Positions 1-8,624 of a DNA stretch of 64,000 nucleotides are shown here, one piece after another; position 1 is the first letter of the stretch; every line of letters begins with the position of its first letter. The position numbers and the translations under genes were made by a program. The notes beneath the pieces are model-generated. The model was given only the letters and a program-made list of their open reading frames with translations. It made no database searches and had not been told where the DNA came from. This stretch comes from Okibacterium fritillariae (lineage in GTDB: Bacteria; Actinomycetota; Actinomycetes; Actinomycetales; Microbacteriaceae), in contig NZ_FUZP01000001.1 of NCBI RefSeq assembly GCF_900167575.1, positions 2,004,693 through 2,068,692 of the forward strand, in the 5' to 3' direction.

Positions 1-2
1 TC

Positions 3-1370
3 ACCGGCCCCGCGAACGCACCGAACGAGACATCCCTCATCACGGCCCCCGAGGGCCAGCAGGGAACGCGCCTCACCTTCCTGTCCGAACCGCTCACCAA
101 AGACCTGCGCATCTCGGGCACGCCCATCGTGAACCTGTCGGCGTCGCTCAGCCAGGGCCAGTCCAACCTGGCCGCGATGCTCGTCGACTATGGCACGGCC
201 GCGCGCACCCCGCGTGGCACGGGTGACGGCGTGCAGAACACCGCCAACCGCTCCTGCTGGGGCGCGCAGTCGCAGTACGACAACGCCTGCTACCTCGAGG
301 TCGAACGCCGCACCGCGACGGCCGACTTCTGGCGTGCCAGCCGAGGCGTGCTCGACTCGTCCAACCGCGACACGCTCGTCGACGGCCAGGCCACACCCGT
401 GACGCCCGGCCAGAAGTACGACTTCGAGTGGCCGCTCGAGCCCTACGACCAGGTGTTCCCCGCCGGTCACCGCATCGGTGTCGTCGTGACGACGAACCTC
501 TCCGGTTTCGTCGCCGGCACGCCGAGCGCGACCGTCACGGTCGACGCGAAGCAGTCGAGCATCACGCTGCCCGTCGTCGGCGGTCTCGCGGCCGCGGCCG
601 CCGCCGAGGGCCTGGGCGCTCCGGCCCCCAGCACCCTGAGCTTCGACCTGGGTGGCCAGGGCGCGGCGATCGAGCCGCAGACCGTGGCCTACGGTTCGAC
701 CCCGGTCGAACCCGCCGAGCCGAGCGACGACGACCGCATCTTCGCGGGCTGGTTCGCCGATGCCGGCTTCACGGTTCCGTTCGACTTCACGGCGCCCCTC
801 GCCGCGGATTCCACGGTCTACGCCCGTTGGTTCACGGTCGCCCAGGCGACCACGACGGTCGAGGTCACCGCGAGCGACACGACGGTCGACCAGGGCGACA
901 CCGTGACACTCACGGCCGAAGGTTTCGACGCCGACGGCACCTCGCTCGGCGACGTCACCGACCTCGCGACCTTCACGAGCTCGGTCGCCACCGATGTGAT
1001 CGCGGGCAACACCGTCACGTTCCCGACGGCCAGCCCGCACACCCTCACGGCGACGGTGGGCACCGCGACGGGCAGCGTGCTCATCGAGGTCACCCCCGCG
1101 GCCGTGCCGACGCCCGACCCGACGGCTCCCCCGGTCGACGGCGGCGCGACGCCCGCTCCCCCGGTGACCGGTGACCCGGCCGCGCAGCCGCCCGTGCTCA
1201 TCGGCGGGTCGGGCCTGCCCGTGACGGGTGCGGCCGGAATGATCCCGCTCGGCACAGCGGCCGCTGTGCTGCTGCTGGCGGGCGCGGCGTTCATGATGCT
1301 GCGTCGACGTCAGCGGTTGGCTGCCGCGTCGACGACGGCTGACGGTTCGTCGTCCTCCGAGGAGGTGTAG
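3..1370 (+). CDS. Xaa-Pro dipeptidyl-peptidase-like surface protein, C-terminal part (LPxTG anchored)
   Basis: The frame is open from the left edge, so the catalytic N-terminus lies outside the window. The first ~170 codons match the C-terminal beta-sandwich domain of Xaa-Pro dipeptidyl-peptidases (PepX_C: PLTKDLRISGTPIVNLSAS, then a YDFEWPLEP stretch). At about nt 684-837 follows an InlB/Listeria-Bacteroides-type repeat (IFAGWFADAG ... VYARWF), then an Ig-like segment and a Pro/Thr-rich spacer. The end is a sortase signal: LPVTG at about nt 1215-1229, a hydrophobic helix and an RRRQR tail. It is therefore probably a cell-wall-anchored exported hydrolase. Sequence directly shows the anchor; the enzymatic family is inferred from the C-terminal domain only. 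Confidence 0.8.
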   Translation, partial: TGPANAPNETSLITAPEGQQGTRLTFLSEPLTKDLRISGTPIVNLSASLSQGQSNLAAMLVDYGTAARTPRGTGDGVQNTANRSCWGAQSQYDNACYLEVERRTATADFWRASRGVLDSSNRDTLVDGQATPVTPGQKYDFEWPLEPYDQVFPAGHRIGVVVTTNLSGFVAGTPSATVTVDAKQSSITLPVVGGLAAAAAAEGLGAPAPSTLSFDLGGQGAAIEPQTVAYGSTPVEPAEPSDDDRIFAGWFADAGFTVPFDFTAPLAADSTVYARWFTVAQATTTVEVTASDTTVDQGDTVTLTAEGFDADGTSLGDVTDLATFTSSVATDVIAGNTVTFPTASPHTLTATVGTATGSVLIEVTPAAVPTPDPTAPPVDGGATPAPPVTGDPAAQPPVLIGGSGLPVTGAAGMIPLGTAAAVLLLAGAAFMMLRRRQRLAAASTTADGSSSSEEV

Positions 1371-1423
1371 CCGCGGCTGCGGCCTCGGGCTGAGCACGAC
1401 GCCCGACACCCTCGGGTGAGACA

Positions 1424-1461
1424 CGGATGCCCCGATCAGCGCGTTGCTGGTCGGGGCATCC
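1424..1461. terminator. bidirectional hairpin terminator
   Basis: Inverted repeat CGGATGCCCCGATCAG / CTGGTCGGGGCATCCG, a 16-bp stem with one G-T type mismatch and a short loop, lies between two convergent genes. No strong U-tract is visible on either strand, so its efficiency is uncertain. Confidence 0.6.
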
Positions 1462-1479
1462 GTTCGTTCGGGCGGCGGT

Positions 1480-2772
1480 CTAGAAGTGCGAGATGCCGTA
1501 GACGGGGGCCGTGGGCGCGAGCAGTCCGCGCAGACGCAGGACCGCGCCGGGCGTGCGCTCGTCGAGCAGCCCGGCTGCGCGCAAGGTCAGAGGGTCGACG
1601 CCGCCCAAATACAGTGACGCCAGGGCAGGGGCCTCGAGTGAGACATCCGGATTCGCGGTGTCGTCGCGCTCGACACGGGCGGTGCCGCCGGAAACGCGCA
1701 ACCGATAGGTGCCCTCGGCATAACCGAGTGCGTCGGTGACGGCCAGCACGATCTCGCCCTCGCCGATATAGCTGCGCGCCTCGAAGGCTCGCACGACGTC
1801 GAGGATGCGCAGCCACAGCAGGTCTTCGATCTCGGTCGGCTTCACGAGGCGAGCGTCGGTCAGCGCCCAGCGCAGGGGTCCCTCGGCCGGGGCGCCGTTC
1901 CACTCGACCCGGTCGTTCAGGTCGATCGAGGCGAGCAGGTCCCAGAGGCCCAGGTAGGCATCGTCGTTGGTGGCAACCAGTTCGACCACTTCGAGCGTCT
2001 GGGTGTCTTTGTAGACGTCGCGGATCTTGTAGGACACGTAGCCGTCGATGGCGCCCGACGGGTCGTAGTGCACGGCCGCGTTGATCGTGAGGTCTTCGTC
2101 ACCCTTGTCGTAGCGCACGCCGCTGATGTGGTCCCAGTGCCGGTTGTGCTGCTCGACCGAGCCGGGGTGCGTGGCGTGGAACTCGGCGAACACGGCCGGT
2201 GCGATCTCGGTCAGCTGCGCGGCCTCGATGAACTCGGAGCGGCCCTTCGGCGTAACGAGCAGCTTGAAGCGCGAGTCGGTGATGACGCTCACGTGGTGCA
2301 GCCAGGTGGCGGCGCCGAACCCGAAGCGGCGGTAGATGGTGGCCTCCGACGCGGTCAGGGCGGCGACGGCGAACCCGGCGTCGGCTGCGGCGCGCAGGTT
2401 GTCGGTCATCATGTGGCGCAGCATCCCTTTGCGGCGGTGGGTGGGACGCACGGTCACATTCGACACGAGGTGCACGGGCAGCAGTTCGGGGGCGCCCACG
2501 TTGAGCGTGCTCGTGAACGACGAGAACGTGGCGACCGGGATGTCGGTGCCGAGCGCGTGTGTCGGAACGCTGCAGGCATACACGCCCACCAGTTCGCGAC
2601 CGTCGGCGACGAGGTCCTGCGCGGCGTCGTCGAGTCGCTTACCGGTCAGCCGGGAGTCGTGGAATCCTCGAGCCTCGGCGTTGAGCCAGGCCGCCGTCGC
2701 GGGTTCGGCCCCACCCTCCGGCGTGACTGCGGCGGGGAAGGAACGGACGTCGTACTCGTCGAGAAAACCCAT
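1480..2772 (-). CDS. Eis-family GNAT N-acetyltransferase
   Basis: This 430-aa protein has the tripartite Eis architecture: an N-terminal GNAT domain (VSNVTVRPTHRRKGMLRHMM is the acetyl-CoA-binding loop), a second GNAT-like fold and a C-terminal SCP2/sterol-carrier-like domain. The tyrosine in ATIYRRFGFG matches the general acid of Eis enzymes. The protein ends in phenylalanine (GISHF), and in the family that terminal carboxylate is catalytic. The start is set at the ATG before GFLDEYDVRSF because the upstream extension has no family resemblance and would run into the neighbouring promoter. Family members acetylate amines such as aminoglycosides; the substrate here is unknown. Confidence 0.85.
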   Translation of the reverse strand: MGFLDEYDVRSFPAAVTPEGGAEPATAAWLNAEARGFHDSRLTGKRLDDAAQDLVADGRELVGVYACSVPTHALGTDIPVATFSSFTSTLNVGAPELLPVHLVSNVTVRPTHRRKGMLRHMMTDNLRAAADAGFAVAALTASEATIYRRFGFGAATWLHHVSVITDSRFKLLVTPKGRSEFIEAAQLTEIAPAVFAEFHATHPGSVEQHNRHWDHISGVRYDKGDEDLTINAAVHYDPSGAIDGYVSYKIRDVYKDTQTLEVVELVATNDDAYLGLWDLLASIDLNDRVEWNGAPAEGPLRWALTDARLVKPTEIEDLLWLRILDVVRAFEARSYIGEGEIVLAVTDALGYAEGTYRLRVSGGTARVERDDTANPDVSLEAPALASLYLGGVDPLTLRAAGLLDERTPGAVLRLRGLLAPTAPVYGISHF

Positions 2773-2826
2773 AGATCCATCGTAGGGCGGATGCTGCCAC
2801 CCGCGCTCGGCCCATAATCTGAGAAT

Positions 2827-2838
2827 GTATGCGCATAC
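2827..2838. promoter_or_regulatory. 12-bp perfect palindrome, possible operator
   Basis: GTATGCGCATAC is a perfect palindrome 37 bp upstream of the alpha/beta-hydrolase start and in the divergent promoter space shared with the Eis-type gene. The position suits an operator. No candidate regulator lies next to it. Confidence 0.4.
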
Positions 2839-2875
2839 GTGCGCCCTTTTTCCAGACCCGAACCCGGAACGAGCA

Positions 2876-3805
2876 ATGAAGAAACCTCTCAAAATCACCC
2901 TGATCGTCGTCGGCGTCCTCGTCGCGATTCCCGTCGTCTTCGTCGGCACGACCGCCACCGTCAACGTCGTCGCCACCAATGTGGAGGCCGCCGACCGCCA
3001 GGTCTACGGCGAGCTGGTCGACGTCGATGGCAAGAAGATGAACGTCGTCGACCAGGGTTCGGGCGAGCAAACGATCGTGCTCCTGCCGGGCCAGGGCACC
3101 GCCTCCCCCGCTATCGACTTCGCGCCGCTGATCGACGAGCTCGACGACACCTACCGCGTCATCACGGTCGAACCGTTCGGCTACGGCCGCAGCGACGACA
3201 CCGACACCCCGCGCACAACCGCCAACATCGCCTCCGAGGTGCACGAGGCCGTCTCATCTCTGGGCGTGGATAAATACGTGCTCGCGGGCCACTCGATCGC
3301 CGGCATCTACGCCCTCGACTACGTCGAACGTTTCCGCGACGAGGTCACCGCTTTCGTCGGCATCGACACCAGCGTCCCCGGCCAACCCGGCATGGATGCT
3401 GACCTCCCGCTCGGCCTCTTCGGCACGCTCAAGAACCTGGGGCTCGTGCGCCTCATCGCGGGTCTTAGCGACGACCCCTACGCGGGCACGCCCTACACCG
3501 CCTCGCAGAAGGAGCAGCTGGCCCTCTTCGCGAACAAGAACTCGATGAGCCCCACCATGCTCAACGAGATGGAACACATCGCCCCCAACTTCGCCGAGGC
3601 CGAGAGCCGCACCTTCCCCGCCGACCTGCCGGTCCTCCTCTTCGCGCAGCAAAACAACACGGGCGTCGAGGGCTGGGCCGAGCTGCACGAAAAGCAGGCC
3701 GCCCACGCGGAGCGCGGCGAACTCATCCTGCTCGACGCGGATCACTATCTCCACCACACGAAGTCGCCCGAGATCGCGGAGGCGATGAAGCGGTTCCTGG
3801 GTTAA
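2876..3805 (+). CDS. alpha/beta hydrolase with N-terminal membrane anchor
   Basis: This is a 309-aa protein that starts at the ATG of MKKPLKITL, followed at once by one hydrophobic helix (LIVVGVLVAIPVVFVG), so it is either tethered to the membrane or exported. The nucleophile elbow is GHSIAG, with Ser at about residue 140. An oxyanion-type loop (LLPGQGTASP) precedes it, and the C-terminal His sits in DADHYLHH at about residue 290. The substrate is not evident from sequence. The stop codon TAA overlaps the stop of the convergent downstream gene through a shared TTAA. Confidence 0.8.
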   Translation: MKKPLKITLIVVGVLVAIPVVFVGTTATVNVVATNVEAADRQVYGELVDVDGKKMNVVDQGSGEQTIVLLPGQGTASPAIDFAPLIDELDDTYRVITVEPFGYGRSDDTDTPRTTANIASEVHEAVSSLGVDKYVLAGHSIAGIYALDYVERFRDEVTAFVGIDTSVPGQPGMDADLPLGLFGTLKNLGLVRLIAGLSDDPYAGTPYTASQKEQLALFANKNSMSPTMLNEMEHIAPNFAEAESRTFPADLPVLLFAQQNNTGVEGWAELHEKQAAHAERGELILLDADHYLHHTKSPEIAEAMKRFLG

Positions 3806-4458
3806 CCTGCCGAACCTGCCGAACCTGCCGAACCTGCCGAACCTGCGAGTATCCGACCTGCCTCGCGCCATCGGCTCAGCCGATGCTCAATACGACGTTC
3901 CCGTTCACCCGGCACCTGCGACCACAGCGCCTGATTGCTCGCGTGATACGTCTCGAAAACAATCAAGCGACGTTGATGCAACTCGGGATGATTCTCAAGA
4001 ACGACCTGCCACGCATCGCGCGCGTGTTTCCCCTGGAGCATGATTACCTCGAGCGCAGGCAAGAGGTTGATGAGACCAGCGAAGGCATCGGCTCCTTCTC
4101 GTATCTGCTGTCGATCTGGAGCCGAATTGATGTACCAGGGGTAGGCGTTCCAGGGGTTGTAGTCAGAGGCTCGGAGGCCAGCCGCGTCTAAGAGGTCGAA
4201 CTGGTTTGCAGCGGTTTGGTCATCGTTCTCGACGCACAACATCCCCGAGCCCGTCGCGTTCTGCGTTTTGGGTCCGGGGTCTCGGGCGACGTTCAGCAAA
4301 CGCGCCTCGACGCCGCCGTGGAGCGGCGCGATGTACGGCATCCACCTTCCATCGGCACGCAGGGTGTCGATGTATGCCGAGATCGGAGCGATATGCGGCT
4401 CCTGCAAAAGCGAATGCTGCTCGTGGCGGAACGCTGGATCGGCCATCAACCTGACCAT
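3802..4458 (-). CDS. uracil-DNA glycosylase-like family protein
   Basis: 218 aa. The centre has the layout of UDG-superfamily proteins: GSGMLCVENDD, then WNAYPWYI followed by a helix and the strand ALEVIMLQGKHA, which resembles the terminal motif of these proteins. Catalysis is not proven. The start lies 1 bp after the stop of the exonuclease-BRCT gene, so the two are one operon and may act together in DNA repair or turnover. The C-terminus is an oddity: Gly-Ser-Ala repeats encoded by a 9-bp tandem repeat right up to the stop. An alternative start is the ATG four codons in. Confidence 0.6.
   Translation of the reverse strand: MVRLMADPAFRHEQHSLLQEPHIAPISAYIDTLRADGRWMPYIAPLHGGVEARLLNVARDPGPKTQNATGSGMLCVENDDQTAANQFDLLDAAGLRASDYNPWNAYPWYINSAPDRQQIREGADAFAGLINLLPALEVIMLQGKHARDAWQVVLENHPELHQRRLIVFETYHASNQALWSQVPGERERRIEHRLSRWREAGRILAGSAGSAGSAGSAG
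3804..3846. repeat. 9-bp tandem repeat (AACCTGCCG, 4.7 copies)
   Basis: Four perfect copies and a partial fifth copy of AACCTGCCG. Read on the minus strand in frame, they encode (Gly-Ser-Ala)n at the end of the UDG-like protein. The array is a multiple of three, so copy changes would lengthen or shorten the tail without a frameshift. Confidence 0.9.
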
Positions 4459-4459
4459 G

Positions 4460-5752
4460 TCAGCCCTCCAGACGTTCGAGCAAACGGATGAGCTCGTTCA
4501 CTGTGATGATCGGGGTGCCGTATGCACGCGCTTTCCGGGCCTTGCCGGAGAGGCTATCGGGATCATCAGCGACGAGCATCTTCACCTTCTTGGTCACACT
4601 CGCCCACGGCACGAGGCCCCGACGGCGCAACAGCTCCTCGTAAAATTCGCGAGGCTCAGCCATCTCCCCGGTCAGCACGATCAAGTCGCCAGCCTTGAGC
4701 TGGTGATCCGTCGAACCTTCGGCTCCTCCAAGGCTCGTCTCGCGGCCTGGGGCGGTGTTCGCGGACGAGAGCTGCACCTGCGCTTCGGCGGCATGTGACT
4801 GGCCGGACAGTGCATCCGCGACCGAGGAGGCGGGGATGTCGAGCAGCTGCCCGACGAGCCGTAGTTGCGCTTCTTCAAAATCCGAGAGGACGTTATCAGC
4901 CCACGCGGCGTTGGCGAGATCCTCGAAGTATGCCGAGTGGAGGCGAGCGCGCCTCCGCTCCCCAATTCCAGAGTCGGTCGCCAGGTCTCTCAGTGAATCC
5001 GCTTCCCCCACGGAGAGGAACCCGTCGGCAAGAGCTTGGTCGAGCTGAGCGAGGTATCCCCGAGTTTGCGCGTCCGTGTCGTCGCCAGATGCAGGAAGAA
5101 CGGCCATTGTGTCGTGCAGAAAGGACCTTTCGATGAGCGCTTCCCGGCGCCTGCTCACCCATTGCGTATTCGTCGCTTCCAAGGACGGCCATCGCCTCGT
5201 TTCGGCGAGGGCTTTGTGGTGCGTCCAAGCACGGTACGCCGCGTCCTGGTGCAGGTAAGCACTGAGAAGATATGCAGTGGCCTCTGCGTCCGCCAGCGCT
5301 TCATGGGCGTTGACAAGTTCGATGTCATACGCCGCGCAACAGTCGGCAAGCGACCGTCCTGACCCGGGGAGAAAGTCGCTCGCTAAACGCATCGTGCAGA
5401 GTGCATCGCCTTCCTGAAGAGGAGAGAACGCACCCATCCGGGCCAGCTCTGCGTTCAGGAAGCGCGCTTCGAAGGCCGCATTATGCGCGACCAAAACCCG
5501 GTTCGCCAAGAGCCCGAGGAACTGGCTCGCCACGTGTTCGAACATCGGCGCGGACTTGACGTCAGCCCCGCGCAAACCGTGGACATGTGTAGGCCCGAGG
5601 TCTCGCATGGGGTTCAGCACTGTCTCCCATTTGCCGCCGATGTTCCCCCATGGGTCGACATGCACGATCGCAATCTCAATGATGCGGTGATGATGCGCCG
5701 GCGAAAAACCTGTGGTTTCGAAATCGACTACCGCGTACCCCTCAAAAGCCAT
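4460..5752 (-). CDS. DEDDh 3'-5' exonuclease with TerB-like and BRCT domains
   Basis: 430 aa with three parts. Residues ~5-180 are a DnaQ-type exonuclease with all acidic motifs visible: DFETTG (ExoI), AHNAAFEARFL (ExoII) and HEALADAEATAYL (ExoIIIepsilon). The middle (~225-300) is helical and resembles TerB-type domains (DGFLSVGEADSLRDLA, ADNVLSDFEEAQLRLV). The last ~85 residues (DLIVLTGEMAE ... GTPIITVNELIRLLE) form a BRCT domain as in NAD-dependent ligase or Pol III-like proteins. It probably trims DNA in repair or replication. It is translated directly ahead of the UDG-like gene. Confidence 0.8.
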   Translation of the reverse strand: MAFEGYAVVDFETTGFSPAHHHRIIEIAIVHVDPWGNIGGKWETVLNPMRDLGPTHVHGLRGADVKSAPMFEHVASQFLGLLANRVLVAHNAAFEARFLNAELARMGAFSPLQEGDALCTMRLASDFLPGSGRSLADCCAAYDIELVNAHEALADAEATAYLLSAYLHQDAAYRAWTHHKALAETRRWPSLEATNTQWVSRRREALIERSFLHDTMAVLPASGDDTDAQTRGYLAQLDQALADGFLSVGEADSLRDLATDSGIGERRRARLHSAYFEDLANAAWADNVLSDFEEAQLRLVGQLLDIPASSVADALSGQSHAAEAQVQLSSANTAPGRETSLGGAEGSTDHQLKAGDLIVLTGEMAEPREFYEELLRRRGLVPWASVTKKVKMLVADDPDSLSGKARKARAYGTPIITVNELIRLLERLEG

Positions 5753-5886
5753 GAGCTTTCCCCCTCTGCCGGCAACGATGCCACATTCATACTGCCAGCC
5801 TGTCTCGCGCGCCGGCGGTCGACTTGGGATATTCCTCCCTCCAAAGTCCTTCGGTGCTGTCGTTCCTTATGCGGCAGAATCATCGG

Positions 5887-6540
5887 ATGGTTCAAACTGG
5901 GGCGCGTGCAGCGCAATTGGCCGCCTTGATCGTTGCCGGCGGTGTGCAGACTCAAATCAGCGCCCCTATCCCTCCGCGATCAAGCATGCTCGGAGACGAT
6001 GACCTCGCCGAACTTCTCAGCGTCTACGAGACGCTTGGCGGACTCCGGGAACCCTCGACCTTCCGACCCGGGTCGTGGGACCTCGCATTCGACGACGGGC
6101 TCATCATCGAATTGGACGAGGAGCTTCATTTCAATCGCTATCGAGGGCTCACATTTGGGCTGGGCGACTCGTCTACGCTGCCCTGGGCATCCGCCTATGC
6201 ACGCTATTGCACGCAGCAAGAAACGGCCTGCCTCGCCGCGGGTCGGTGGGGCAAGAGATGGACGAGCCCGTCGTCGGAAAAACACTTCGGCCCTGCCAAC
6301 GGAGCAGGAACACTCGTCGATGGAGGCGCCCCTCGATGGAAGCAACGCGCGTTCTACGACGCTATGAAAGACATCGCTGCCAGAGCCGGTGAATTACGAC
6401 TTGCGCGACTATCCGTCTGGGACAACATCGGCGATACGAAACTCGGCGAGATTTTGACCGGGCGAGCAGCTCTCCTGGATCCGTCAGCACTGGATCAGCT
6501 GCTACTCGCCAGGACTCTTGATGCTTCCAGCGCTAGCTGA
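5887..6540 (+). CDS. conserved hypothetical protein with ELDEELHFNRYR motif
   Basis: 217 aa from the chosen ATG (MVQTGARAAQL); upstream in-frame ATGs at 5824 and 5869 give a poorer-looking leader. The most striking stretch is WDLAFDDGLIIELDEELHFN followed by RYR, dense in acidic residues like a nuclease core. A Lys/Trp-rich segment and RWKQRAFYDAMKDIAA follow. I do not recognise the family with certainty. It diverges from the exonuclease-BRCT gene across a short intergenic space, so the two units may share regulation. A PD-(D/E)xK-like fold is a guess only. Confidence 0.6.
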   Translation: MVQTGARAAQLAALIVAGGVQTQISAPIPPRSSMLGDDDLAELLSVYETLGGLREPSTFRPGSWDLAFDDGLIIELDEELHFNRYRGLTFGLGDSSTLPWASAYARYCTQQETACLAAGRWGKRWTSPSSEKHFGPANGAGTLVDGGAPRWKQRAFYDAMKDIAARAGELRLARLSVWDNIGDTKLGEILTGRAALLDPSALDQLLLARTLDASSAS

Positions 6541-6567
6541 TTCGGCCGACGCCGCGCTCAGGGGCGC

Positions 6568-8190
6568 TTAGGCCGCCCGCACTGCAATCTCGCCGGGCTC
6601 CGCACCCGCGGCGCCGAACTCCAACACGTGGTTGGCCACCTTGTCGGTGAAGAACCGGTCGTGGCTCACGACCACGACGGCGCCCGGGAAGTGCACGAGC
6701 GCGCGCTCCATAACCTGAGTGCTGGCGAGATCGAGGTGGTTCGTGGGCTCGTCGAGCAGCAGAACGGATGCGCCCGACAACAGGCACTGCGCCATGGCCA
6801 CGCGCGCCCGCTGACCACCCGAAAGTTCGCGAATCCGCTTCTTCTTATCGGCCTCCGAGAACTGGAACATATCGAGGAAGCGCCCGACCGACTTGCGGGT
6901 CGCCGTCAGGGCGAGGCTGTCGGGGTAGGCGTTCACGGCGTGCGTGACGGTGTCGTCGTCATCCAGCTCGTCGAGCACACGGTTGTAGGAGACGACCTTC
7001 ACGCCGCCGGCCCACGCCGCGCTGCCCGCATCCTGCTTCTCGTCGCCCGTGAGCACGCGCAGCAGAGTGCTCTTGCCGCTGCCGTTGGCGCCGAGGACGA
7101 CGATGCGGTTGCCGCGACGGATCTCGAGATCCAGCCCCTCGAAGAGCGTGCGGGCGCCGTAGGACTTCGAGAGCCCGACGATGCGGCACAGGACATCCTT
7201 GACGTGCAGACCTGAGTAGATCTCGGTGATGATGTCGTCAACGGGCCGCGGCGCGCGAGACTTCTTCACGTTGGCGAGCTGTTTGCCCAGCCCCTTGCTC
7301 GACGCCTTGGCGGCCTCGCGACGGTCGGCGATGCCCTCGGCTTCAAACGCCAGCAACTCGTTCTCGTGTTTGAACTGCGCCTCTAGCGTCTTCAGCCGGA
7401 ACTGCTTCTGCACGATGTATTCGGCGAAGTTGCCCGGGTATTCGTGCAGGTGGAAGTTCTCGACCTCCACGATGCGCGTCACGACGGCGTCGAGGAACTT
7501 GCGATCGTGCGACACGATGATGGCGGCACCCTTGAAGTCGCGGAACCAGTTCTCGAGCCATTCCACGCCGGCCACGTCGAGGAAGTTGGTGGGCTCGTCG
7601 AGCAGCAGGATGTCGGGCTCCTCGAGCACGATTTTCGCGAGGGCGGCTCGGTTGCGCCATCCGCCGGACAGCTCGTCGATCGCGCATGTGCGGTGCGCCT
7701 CGGTGAAGCCCAGGGTGGTGAGCGCCTGGTCGATCTTGCGGGTGTAGTCCCAGCCGTCGAGGCGTTCCATCTCGCCGAACAGTTCGGCCTGCCGTTCGAT
7801 CAGCGTGTCGAGCGCTCCCCCGTCGGCCCCTTCGCCGATAGCCAGGTCAATGGAGGCCAGCTCATCTTCAACGGCGTGCACGTCGGCGAACAACGCGTCG
7901 AGCACCTCGGTGATCGTGGCGCTGCCATCCAGCTCCGAGAACTGGGAGAAATACCCGATCCGGATGCCGGCCTCGACGCTCACGGTTCCCGAATCGGGTT
8001 GCACCTGATCGAGCACGAGTTTCAGCAGTGTGGTCTTGCCCGACCCGTTCCGCCCGATGACGCCGACGCGGTCTTTGTTCTCCAACCGAAAAGACGCCTC
8101 CCGCAGGATCTGCGTGTTCTCGTACCGCACCTCGACATCATTCAAACGAACCAAGCTCACGCCGGACGCCCTCTCACCTTGTGTATTCAC
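6568..8190 (-). CDS. ABC-F family ATPase
   Basis: 540 aa with two ABC domains and no membrane segments. The first has GRNGSGKT at residues 46-53, LSGGWRNRAALA and LLLDEPTNFLDVAGVEWLE; the second has GANGSGKST, LSGGQRARVAMA and LLLDEPTNHLDLAS. Between them lies the charged linker typical of ABC-F proteins, which act on the ribosomal E site (translation factors or antibiotic-protection proteins). Sequence alone does not separate those two roles. It is monocistronic. Confidence 0.9.
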   Translation of the reverse strand: MNTQGERASGVSLVRLNDVEVRYENTQILREASFRLENKDRVGVIGRNGSGKTTLLKLVLDQVQPDSGTVSVEAGIRIGYFSQFSELDGSATITEVLDALFADVHAVEDELASIDLAIGEGADGGALDTLIERQAELFGEMERLDGWDYTRKIDQALTTLGFTEAHRTCAIDELSGGWRNRAALAKIVLEEPDILLLDEPTNFLDVAGVEWLENWFRDFKGAAIIVSHDRKFLDAVVTRIVEVENFHLHEYPGNFAEYIVQKQFRLKTLEAQFKHENELLAFEAEGIADRREAAKASSKGLGKQLANVKKSRAPRPVDDIITEIYSGLHVKDVLCRIVGLSKSYGARTLFEGLDLEIRRGNRIVVLGANGSGKSTLLRVLTGDEKQDAGSAAWAGGVKVVSYNRVLDELDDDDTVTHAVNAYPDSLALTATRKSVGRFLDMFQFSEADKKKRIRELSGGQRARVAMAQCLLSGASVLLLDEPTNHLDLASTQVMERALVHFPGAVVVVSHDRFFTDKVANHVLEFGAAGAEPGEIAVRAA

Positions 8191-8303
8191 GCCGGACTGG
8201 GCGAACCGCAGAAGCGGGGTCCAGCCATCCGGAAAGTCGTCGGGCTGCGCCCGCTCCCCCCAAGGCTATCCAGCATCAGCTGAACCATTGCTACGGTGTC
8301 ACT

Positions 8304-8624
8304 GTGACCGAGTCTTCCAGCAAGGATGCCCTGCGCGCCTTCGTGGCCGAACGCGACTGGGCCCAGTTCCACACTCCCGAAAACCTGGCGAAGAGCATCT
8401 CGATCGAGGCCGCCGAGCTACTCGAGTGCTTTCAGTGGAACTCCAACGCTGAGACCGCAGATGTCCAGGCCGAACTGGCCGATGTGTTGACCTACTGCTT
8501 CCTCCTCGCTGACCGTCTGGGCGTCGACCCCGATCAGATCGTGCTCGACAAGCTGGCCGTCACGCGCGCAAAGTACCCGGTCGAGAAAGCTCGCGGTCGA
8601 AGCGACAAATATGACCAGCTTTGA
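8304..8624 (+). CDS. MazG-like nucleotide pyrophosphohydrolase
   Basis: 106 aa from a GTG (VTVTESSSKDALRAFVAERD). The helical all-alpha NTP-PPase signature is complete: ISIEAAELLECFQW, then ELADVLTYCFLLADRLG, with Glu and Asp placed to bind Mg2+, and KLAVTRAKYPVEKA at the end. It is close to the RS21-C6/MazG-like subgroup that hydrolyses dNTPs or odd nucleotides. Its 3' end overlaps the next gene by 14 bp, so the two are translationally coupled. With its neighbours it forms the candidate defence locus described in the findings. Confidence 0.85.
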   Translation: MTESSSKDALRAFVAERDWAQFHTPENLAKSISIEAAELLECFQWNSNAETADVQAELADVLTYCFLLADRLGVDPDQIVLDKLAVTRAKYPVEKARGRSDKYDQL

